Shown: one piece after another, positions 25,337 through 30,768 of the stretch
Position numbering within the stretch: position 1 is the stretch's first letter
How the letters are laid out: every line of letters begins with the position of its first letter
DNA from: an uncultured Blautia sp.
GTDB lineage: Bacteria; Bacillota; Clostridia; Lachnospirales; Lachnospiraceae
DNA: 30,768 nt
Assembly: GCA_900551075.1 (NCBI GenBank)
Contig: URVB01000050.1
Coordinates: 1 to 30,768, forward strand
Reading direction: 5' to 3'
Program-made: the position numbers and the translations under genes
Notes under the pieces: model-generated
What the model saw: the letters and a program-made list of their open reading frames with translations, nothing else
The model's database searches: none
What the model was told of the DNA's origin: nothing

Positions 25337-25801
25337 TTATTTTGCAGGTAAATCAGAATATTTTATTTTTCCACATATTGTCATAATAGCACATACAATC
25401 ACACCTAATTGAATCCATTTAAAAAACTCCACATCATATCCAACAAAAGACACAACTAATTCAAATAAACATACGAATATTGCACACTTTTTAAACTTGT
25501 TCCGTTCTCTATCAGACAATGTCCTATTTGGATTATCCACAGGTGCAAATAGAATAATAGTCAGCAAACCTAAAATAGAAATGATAGATAAAGGTAAGCA
25601 TTTTTTAATCCACTGTCCTGTGATCAATACACCTGATAGAAAGAAATTTGATATTACCAAGCACCCTATTCTAGTGTTGGCATGAATACCACCGGCATAT
25701 TTCCTCAACACTATATATGAAACAATAAATATCAGGAACTCACATAAGCAGCCAAGTGCCAAGGCAACCAAACAATATGTAGTATAATGAATTATTTTCA
25801 A
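25337..25801 (-). CDS. agrB: AgrB-like peptide-processing membrane protease, N-terminus disrupted
   Basis: AgrB cleaves and cyclises the AgrD signal peptide precursor at the membrane. The core is clear: RKYAGGIHANTRIGC, with His40 and Cys47 at the same spacing as the catalytic pair of staphylococcal AgrB, then PVDNPN and further membrane segments. The frame is open only from TTG at 25801, or back to a stop at 25823 (NGLECFVLKIIH precedes usefully), giving 154-161 residues against the usual 190-210. A strong AGGAGGT-ATG start exists at 25883 but in another frame, so a frameshift or deletion near 25815-25830 is likely. No agrD is visible nearby. Activity is doubtful. Confidence 0.75.
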   Translation of the reverse strand: MKIIHYTTYCLVALALGCLCEFLIFIVSYIVLRKYAGGIHANTRIGCLVISNFFLSGVLITGQWIKKCLPLSIISILGLLTIILFAPVDNPNRTLSDRERNKFKKCAIFVCLFELVVSFVGYDVEFFKWIQLGVIVCAIMTICGKIKYSDLPAK

Positions 25802-25883
25802 AACGAAACATTCTAAACCGTTTCACTTCTTTTTTAATTACTTTTTGTACATTTTCAAAAACAACTTTTTTCATATTTAACAT
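25740..25883 (-). CDS. 47-codon ORF with strong ribosome site, out of frame with agrB
   Basis: It starts at the ATG at 25883, 7 nt after AGGAGGT (minus strand), and runs MLNMKKVVFENVQKVIKKEV before ending inside the agrB-like frame. The first 20 residues resemble the amphipathic start of AgrB proteins. Best read as the true agrB start, now separated from the rest by a frameshift. It lacks the acidic tail and Cys/Ser ring expected of an AgrD peptide. Confidence 0.45.
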   Translation of the reverse strand: MLNMKKVVFENVQKVIKKEVKRFRMFRFENNSLYYILFGCLGTWLLM

Positions 25884-25908
25884 ATAGATTACCTCCTGAT
25901 TTTTTTAT

Positions 25909-25936
25909 ATTATAATAAAGTTTTAAGGAAAAACAA
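25909..25936 (-). promoter_or_regulatory. Promoter of the agrB-like gene
   Basis: On the minus strand TTGTTT (25936-25931) and TATAAT (25914-25909) with a 16-nt spacer, about 10 nt upstream of the AGGAGGT ribosome site. ACAGTTAAA and ACAGTAACT lie about 70-90 nt further upstream and recall LytTR/AgrA half-sites, but their 11-nt spacing is not the usual 21-22. Confidence 0.5.
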
Positions 25937-26154
25937 GTGGTATGTCCTGATATACAGTTTTCTGCCCTAACATACATAATGATTACGGCGGATATCAGCA
26001 TAGGCCGCATAGTTACTGTATTTTAACTGTTTATCGCCTTTTGTCTTTTAAGTAAATATAGAAAAAGCCTCTTTCTTATGGTAAAATTTAAATGTCGATT
26101 CAAAACAAATAACACAGAAAAGGTTCTCTCTGTGGACATTTTAAAACTGTCAGC

Positions 26155-26358
26155 TTGAAAAGCAACAGCCAAATTAAACTTCATTTCGATGGAAGCGGTT
26201 TAGCCTCCGATGCAGGCTTCCTCCTCTTGAAAGAGTTCTGTTACGAAATGGATCCGGTCAAACCTAAACGCCCTACATTCCAGCCGGCCTTATCCCGGTT
26301 CTTTAACCGCATGGATGAAAGCACACTGGAACAGTTTAACTACAAACAAAAGAGGTGA
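26155..26358 (+). pseudogene. IS1380-family transposase remnant with internal deletion
   Basis: A 67-codon frame starting at TTG. The first part, SNSQIKLHFDGSGLASDAGF then LLLKEF, matches the start of IS1380-type transposases. After about residue 33 it jumps to FQPALSRFFNRMDESTLEQF, a motif that normally lies about 70-80 residues further on. The catalytic body beyond this point is absent and the frame stops 3 nt before the response regulator ATG. An extended -10 box (TGGTAAAAT, 26079-26087) lies upstream and may now drive the response regulator and kinase. Confidence 0.75.
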
Positions 26359-26361
26359 AAC

Positions 26362-27090
26362 ATGTTTACTATCGCTATATGTGATGATGATAAGAATGTT
26401 CTTGTTTCTATTAAAAAATACATAGAGGAATTTGCCATCGAAAATAATATGTCAATATCTATTGATCTATTTCATTCTGGCAGAGAGCTTCTAAAATCAT
26501 CACTAAAATATAATATAATTTTCCTGGATATTATACTACAGGAAGAAAACGGCATAGAGGTAGGAAATCTTTTACGTAAAAGAAATACACTTGTATACAT
26601 AATATATATTACCAATTATAGGCAATATCATGAAGATGCTCATAATACTGTCCACTCTTTTGCATTCCTCATCAAGCCGATTACAAAAACCAGCATTTAT
26701 AAACAACTTAATGATGTCCTTGTTTATAAATCGCAAAGCTCCTCTCCCCTTTATATGGCACGATTCATAACCTATGAGCAGGGACTGACCGAATTCAATA
26801 TTGATGATATTTACTTTTTTGAATATATAAAAAAGAGATATATAAAAATATGCAGCAAAAATGGTAGTTATCATTTTAATGAAAAAATAGGAAATATAAA
26901 TATTGATATGTCTAATTATGATTTTTTTATGCCACATCAAAGCTTTGTTGTTAACTTAAAATACGTAAAAGATATAAAGCATTACGAATTGTTAATGACA
27001 AATGGAATTAGAATACCTCTATCACAAAAACGTGCTGTACTATTCAAAAATTCATTAAATAATTATTTGGAGAAAATGCTAATATTATGA
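26362..27090 (+). CDS. LytTR-family response regulator (AgrA-like)
   Basis: A 242-residue regulator. The receiver domain (1-120) has acidic residues CDDD (7-10), phospho-acceptor D56 (IIFLDIIL) and K105 (FLIKPI). The LytTR DNA-binding domain covers about 135-240. AGAGGTG lies 5 nt before the ATG and overlaps the end of the transposase remnant. The stop overlaps the kinase frame (ATGA at 27087). It should be phosphorylated by the adjacent GHKL kinase and bind paired direct repeats; the AgrB-like gene lies divergently upstream. Very AT-rich. Confidence 0.9.
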   Translation: MFTIAICDDDKNVLVSIKKYIEEFAIENNMSISIDLFHSGRELLKSSLKYNIIFLDIILQEENGIEVGNLLRKRNTLVYIIYITNYRQYHEDAHNTVHSFAFLIKPITKTSIYKQLNDVLVYKSQSSSPLYMARFITYEQGLTEFNIDDIYFFEYIKKRYIKICSKNGSYHFNEKIGNINIDMSNYDFFMPHQSFVVNLKYVKDIKHYELLMTNGIRIPLSQKRAVLFKNSLNNYLEKMLIL

Positions 27091-27104
27091 CAGGAGATAC
27101 TCTT

Positions 27105-28439
27105 ATGAATACTTATATAATTTGTTCTGTTTCGGTAATAAATTGTTATGTTTCTGTGCAACTGATTTTTGATCATTTCAGGCTCAATTTTAGCTCCACA
27201 TACTTTAACATATGGATTTATAATATTTCTACTATTTTAGCCGGAGTATTAATCGGAATCATAAACCTCCTAAATTACCCTATTTTAAATTTTGCAAGCT
27301 GGATTATCATTCTTACACCCATTATATCCTTACTATTTTATGATCCCTGGGGTTCAAAAAAATCCCTGCTCCCAGACTTATACTTTTTCATATTTATTTT
27401 GACACTTTTTGAAGCAATAGGTGTTTCGATATATGAATTATTTTTGATATTTTTTAAACTTTCATTATCTGAGCCGGCAAATTCCGTTTTTAAAATGGCT
27501 ATTTCAAAGATTTTAATTATATGTCTATATCAGATAAATAAAAATGGATATTTGTCAAAACAGCATAATATAATTCCCAAAAAACAATTGATTTTATATA
27601 TCCTATTATCTCTTTGCAGTATTGTAAATATATGTTTGAATGCTAAAATAGGCTGCTCCTCTACTGTACCGGAAAAGGACAAATTCATCGGATATTTGAC
27701 AATCATCGTTACTGTTTTCATTAATCTCTATATTATGCAGTTACTTGATTATATTATTGAAAATCAAAAATTAAAATCTAAAATAGCTTTATCTGAACAG
27801 CAGGCCAATCTGCAGCTTAAATACTATAAGCAATTAGATGCTAACTACCAAAAATCGTTACAGATGATCCATGATATAGACAGGCATATTAATGCAATAG
27901 AACAATTATATAAAAGTAATGAATCTGAAAAAGCAGATAATTACCTTAAGGGAATGGACAGACTGATATCAAATTTTGTGTTATATCCATACAGTACCAA
28001 TACAGTTTTAAATTTGTTACTCAATGAGAAGAAAAATGCTGCAGAACAAAACAGTATTCTATTTAAATGCTCTGTCGAACAAATTGACTTTGGATTTATG
28101 AATGATATTGATATAACAACTATATTTTCAAACCTTCTCGATAACGCCTTATATGCCAGTTCCCTTTGCAAGGCTGACAAAGAAATATCAGTAATAGTTA
28201 GTTCTTATAATAATTTTATTGTAATCAACATAAAAAACAGTTGCAATTCATACAGCAATTGCGGTTCATTCTCTTCCAATGACTATGGAACAGGTCTTTA
28301 TAATGTTGAAAATAGCATTAAAAAATATCAAGGATTTCTAAAGATTAATTATTCTCAAAGCGAATTCAACTGTAATGCGGTGTTAAGTAACACGCATGAG
28401 ACTCCCGGGAACAAGTCAAGTGCGTCTTCCAGCCTATAG
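27105..28439 (+). CDS. GHKL sensor histidine kinase (AgrC-like)
   Basis: About 444 residues. The N-terminal half (to about residue 220) has six or so hydrophobic segments, as in AgrC peptide receptors. The kinase part has the H-box MIHDIDRHINAIEQLY (His near 256), N-box IFSNLLDNALYAS and glycine motif DYGTGLYNVE of the GHKL type (HATPase_c_5). I prefer the ATG at 27105 because AGGAG lies 8-9 nt before it; the ATG at 27087 overlaps the regulator stop but has a poorly placed site. It would sense a peptide signal, but no agrD is found. Ends in an unusual Ser-rich tail. Confidence 0.88.
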   Translation: MNTYIICSVSVINCYVSVQLIFDHFRLNFSSTYFNIWIYNISTILAGVLIGIINLLNYPILNFASWIIILTPIISLLFYDPWGSKKSLLPDLYFFIFILTLFEAIGVSIYELFLIFFKLSLSEPANSVFKMAISKILIICLYQINKNGYLSKQHNIIPKKQLILYILLSLCSIVNICLNAKIGCSSTVPEKDKFIGYLTIIVTVFINLYIMQLLDYIIENQKLKSKIALSEQQANLQLKYYKQLDANYQKSLQMIHDIDRHINAIEQLYKSNESEKADNYLKGMDRLISNFVLYPYSTNTVLNLLLNEKKNAAEQNSILFKCSVEQIDFGFMNDIDITTIFSNLLDNALYASSLCKADKEISVIVSSYNNFIVINIKNSCNSYSNCGSFSSNDYGTGLYNVENSIKKYQGFLKINYSQSEFNCNAVLSNTHETPGNKSSASSSL

Positions 28440-28495
28440 ATATATTTAAATGCATGGCTACAAAGGATTCCACATAACCTTCTTATGTACAAAAT

Positions 28496-28524
28496 GGGCC
28501 AATCCGCACAAGGCAGATTGGCCC
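28496..28524. repeat. Perfect 9-bp hairpin after the kinase gene
   Basis: GGGCCAATC (28496-28504) and GATTGGCCC (28516-28524) with an 11-nt loop. It lacks a T-run, so it is not a standard terminator by itself. It may strengthen the terminator at 28573. Confidence 0.5.
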
Positions 28525-28572
28525 GCTCCGGCAGGTAACAGACCTTTCCTGCAAGCTATTGAGTATAAGAAA

Positions 28573-28596
28573 GGGCCTATCCGGCCCCGCTTTTTT
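28573..28596 (+). terminator. Probable terminator of the response regulator/kinase operon
   Basis: GGGCC-TATCC-GGCCC (28573-28587) followed by CGC and six T residues. The stem is short but GC-only. Convergent with the ABC transporter gene, whose stop lies 38 nt further on. Confidence 0.55.
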
Positions 28597-28634
28597 ATTA
28601 TCTCCGGAAGGATTCTCTTTACAGGCTTTCGGAT

Positions 28635-29321
28635 CTAGATAATTACTCCATCCTGCACAGTTATCAGACGGCTGCTGCTTTTTGCCGCCTCCGGGGAATG
28701 TGTGACCATGATGATTGTCTGGCCGGTGGTCTGATTGATCTCCCGGAGCAGGTTCATAATTTCGGCTCCGGTCTTGCTGTCCAGATTTCCCGTAGGCTCA
28801 TCCGCAAAAAGGATTTCAGGATTGCCGATCAGGGCGCGGGCGATTGCCACACGCTGCTGCTGCCCGCCGGATAGTTCACGTGGCGTATGCCTGCGGCGGT
28901 CTGACAGGCCCACCACCTCCAATATCTGATGAAGCTGCTTTTGATAACCACTCATCTTCCTGCCATCCAACAGCAAAGGAAGCATGATGTTTTCCTCTAC
29001 GTTCAGGTTCGGAATAAGATTATAAAACTGAAAAACAAAGCCGATTTTCTGCCGCCGGATGCGGCTCATTTTCCCGTCCCCAAAGCGGGAAATGTCCGTT
29101 CCATTCAAAAGGACATGGCCGCCGGTTGGTGTGTCCAGACCGCCGAGAATATAGAGCAGCGTACTTTTGCCGGAACCGGACGGCCCCATAATCGACACAA
29201 ATTCCCCCTGCATCACCTGTAAAGAAATGTCTTTGAGTACCTTTGTGGTTGTGCTGCCAATCTGAAAATCTTTGATGATGTGTTTTCCCTCAACGGCAAT
29301 TCTGCCAATATTCTGTTTCAT
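28635..29321 (-). CDS. ABC transporter ATP-binding protein, MacB/LolD type
   Basis: A 228-residue ATPase with Walker A GPSGSGKS (46-53), Q98, signature LSGGQ (150-154) and Walker B LFADEP (171-176) followed by TGNLD, the hallmark of the MacB/LolD/FtsE group. These pair with FtsX-like permeases to export peptides or lipids or to confer antibiotic defence. The ATG at 29321 has AAAGGAGGT upstream; the frame is open to 29354 without such a site. The permease gene ends 25 nt upstream, so both are one operon. Confidence 0.95.
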   Translation of the reverse strand: MKQNIGRIAVEGKHIIKDFQIGSTTTKVLKDISLQVMQGEFVSIMGPSGSGKSTLLYILGGLDTPTGGHVLLNGTDISRFGDGKMSRIRRQKIGFVFQFYNLIPNLNVEENIMLPLLLDGRKMSGYQKQLHQILEVVGLSDRRRHTPRELSGGQQQRVAIARALIGNPEILFADEPTGNLDSKTGAEIMNLLREINQTTGQTIIMVTHSPEAAKSSSRLITVQDGVII

Positions 29322-29346
29322 TTGAAAGACCTCCTTTTTTCCTGTA

Positions 29347-30768
29347 TCATTCAAATTTTATTTCTTCCACCAGTTTCATCTTGCGGCTCTTAAAGATTGG
29401 AACAACAGAACCAATCAATGTTACGGCAATCCCCATACCACCGGCAGCCAGGAACGTGACTGCATCCAGTTCCGGCGCCATCGAAATTTTAGGACCTGCC
29501 ACAAGAAAAATGGTCTGAATTTCCATATACGAAACAAAGATTGCAATAGCGGCTCCGATCAGGCCAGCGGAAAAACCTTCAATCAGCGTCATTTTCATAT
29601 TCTGGCGGTTGGACAATCCCACAGACTTATACATGGCAATACTGCGCCGCTTTTGAATGTAGTTAATCAGCAGGTTATTGATAACGCCTGCTGTCGCCAG
29701 CAGCAAAATAAAATAGGTCATGCTGTGCATCGGCTGTAAAAATGCTCCCACCGTAGAAAGTGCATCCGTGTTAAATTCCTCTACCGTCCGGCTCCAGTTC
29801 GATGTGTCGCCAAACAGGCCACGGATCTGCACCATGATTGCATCCGGGTCTGCGGCGGTATAGGCAAAGAAATCATAAGCAGATGCACCAAAGTCAGAAA
29901 CAGCATAGAAAGAAGAAATCACCGCCTCAACGTCCGTAGCCCGAGACTTGAAGCTGCCGGCCACCAGATAATCCCCCTGACCGCTGCCGGTAGCCAGAGA
30001 CAAGGTATCGCCAACTGCAAAGCCTGTTCGCTCCATACAGCTTTCACTCAGCAAAACGGCCCGTTCCCCGGCAAAAGCTGAAACCACCTGTTCCTCCATG
30101 CCTTTTTCCGTGTAGTGAAGCGCCAGCATGGAGCTGTACCATTCGAGATGATCGGTGGCCTCCAATCGGCTGAATGTGATGCCGTTTGCCTGCATCTGAT
30201 TTTCATATACATAGACGGGCAGCACTTTTTCTATCCCATCCATTTCTTTCACCTGCTCCACAAAATCAGGCTCCATATACCCATCTGCAAAACCCTGTAA
30301 TTCCGCACCATTGAACACGTCGCTGACATAGGTTGTCACAAAATCCCCCACGACAGTAATCGCAATTACGGCGGAAATGCTGATAAACAGCAGTGTGATA
30401 TTCTGAACCGTATTCTTGTTATCCCGCATATTCCGGGCGGCAAGCCTTCCCTCGTTTCCCAAAACCGCACCATAGAAATGCTCCAATCCCATAGCCATCA
30501 GGTTTGTCAGCAAAGGGACAATCAGGATCGTGGCGACAATCAGTCCCAGCAGAGAAAACCCACCGGCCAGATACAGCATATTTCCGGAGGCCAGCTTGGG
30601 AAGAATGATTGATACCACGAAAAGCACCACACCCGTTCCGACGATAAAACGCCGTGGGATTTGCTTATCTTCCACACTTCCCAGCACCACGTCCTTGATC
30701 GGCAGACGACTGGCACGACGTACCGGCAGCCACGCGGAGAGCAGGGGCACAACCGCCGCAACCGCGAA
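29347..30768 (-). CDS. FtsX-like ABC transporter permease (5' part missing at window edge)
   Basis: At least 473 residues are in the window and the frame remains open at 30768, so the start lies beyond. It shows a membrane segment (about VVLFVVSIILPKLASGN onward), the LAARNMRDNKNTVQNI linker typical before an FtsX core, a large extracellular part (DGIEKVLPVYVYENQMQANG), and C-terminal membrane helices ending VVPIFKSRKMKLVEEI. The RRASRLPIKDVV near the start is the usual link after the first FtsX domain, so about half of an 800-residue two-domain permease is missing. Partner of the downstream ATPase. Confidence 0.9.
   Translation of the reverse strand, partial: FAVAAVVPLLSAWLPVRRASRLPIKDVVLGSVEDKQIPRRFIVGTGVVLFVVSIILPKLASGNMLYLAGGFSLLGLIVATILIVPLLTNLMAMGLEHFYGAVLGNEGRLAARNMRDNKNTVQNITLLFISISAVIAITVVGDFVTTYVSDVFNGAELQGFADGYMEPDFVEQVKEMDGIEKVLPVYVYENQMQANGITFSRLEATDHLEWYSSMLALHYTEKGMEEQVVSAFAGERAVLLSESCMERTGFAVGDTLSLATGSGQGDYLVAGSFKSRATDVEAVISSFYAVSDFGASAYDFFAYTAADPDAIMVQIRGLFGDTSNWSRTVEEFNTDALSTVGAFLQPMHSMTYFILLLATAGVINNLLINYIQKRRSIAMYKSVGLSNRQNMKMTLIEGFSAGLIGAAIAIFVSYMEIQTIFLVAGPKISMAPELDAVTFLAAGGMGIAVTLIGSVVPIFKSRKMKLVEEIKFE

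Noticed and set aside
25740..25883. The 47-codon ORF as an AgrD signal peptide precursor
   Set aside because: It lacks the acidic C-terminal tail and a plausible ring segment, and its start lines up better with the lost N-terminus of AgrB.
25990..26040. AgrA-type direct repeats in front of agrB
   Set aside because: Two ACAGT-type half-sites exist but are 11 nt apart instead of about 21-22, so the case is too weak for a feature.
28450..28638. 62-codon plus-strand ORF after the kinase gene
   Set aside because: It runs through two hairpins, including the terminator, and has no ribosome site or familiar motif.
1..30768. CRISPR arrays, tRNA or rRNA genes, phage genes
   Set aside because: No regularly spaced repeats, cloverleaf-like sequences, ribosomal RNA signatures or phage structural proteins were seen.

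Overview
The window looks like the chromosome of an anaerobic gut Firmicute, most likely a Lachnospiraceae-type Clostridium relative. The reasons are AGGAGG-type ribosome sites, medium-to-low GC, the oleate hydratase and the GHKL/LytTR (agr-type) signalling pair. No rRNA, tRNA, CRISPR array or phage structural gene is visible. The left edge cuts a probable group II intron (minus strand) and the right edge cuts an ABC permease.

Layout: (1) 1-2900: 5' end of a group II intron sitting just past a terminator, then an oleate hydratase with an added N-terminal membrane segment and, upstream of it, a TetR-type regulator. (2) 2955-5190: a LysR regulator divergent from an MFS transporter. (3) 5376-9298: a cytoplasmic hybrid histidine kinase with two receiver domains, and a small cupin protein. 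(4) 9447-15500: a beta-lactam sensing and response locus. It holds blaI-blaR1 (plus strand), which converge on a mecA-like class B penicillin-binding protein and an exported protein of unknown function (minus strand). The same palindrome, TTACA-N2-TGTAA, occurs at the blaI start site and twice upstream of the PBP gene, so BlaI probably controls both arms. (5) 15537-17080: a minus-strand cluster with a metallo-beta-lactamase-fold hydrolase, a 44-codon ORF, a zinc-ribbon/helix-hairpin-helix protein and a shortened GNAT gene.

(6) 17206-22636: a two-gene operon for a 600-residue protein (TULIP/P47-like by weak resemblance) and a 1147-residue protein with a propeller-like N-terminus, an Ig-like domain and a long helical, partly hydrophobic C-terminal half. 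Neither has a signal peptide. This pair is the best candidate for an undescribed system. (7) 22731-24052: a small operon of a quinol-monooxygenase-like protein, a TIGR04076-like protein and a broken NAD(P)-epimerase gene.

(8) 24200-28440: an AT-rich island with a LysE-type exporter, an AgrB-like peptide protease with a disrupted N-terminus and no visible AgrD, an internally deleted IS1380-type transposase remnant, and a LytTR response regulator overlapping a GHKL sensor kinase. It looks like an acquired quorum-sensing locus that is decaying. (9) 28635-30768: the ATPase and the truncated FtsX-like permease of a MacB/LolD-type ABC transporter.
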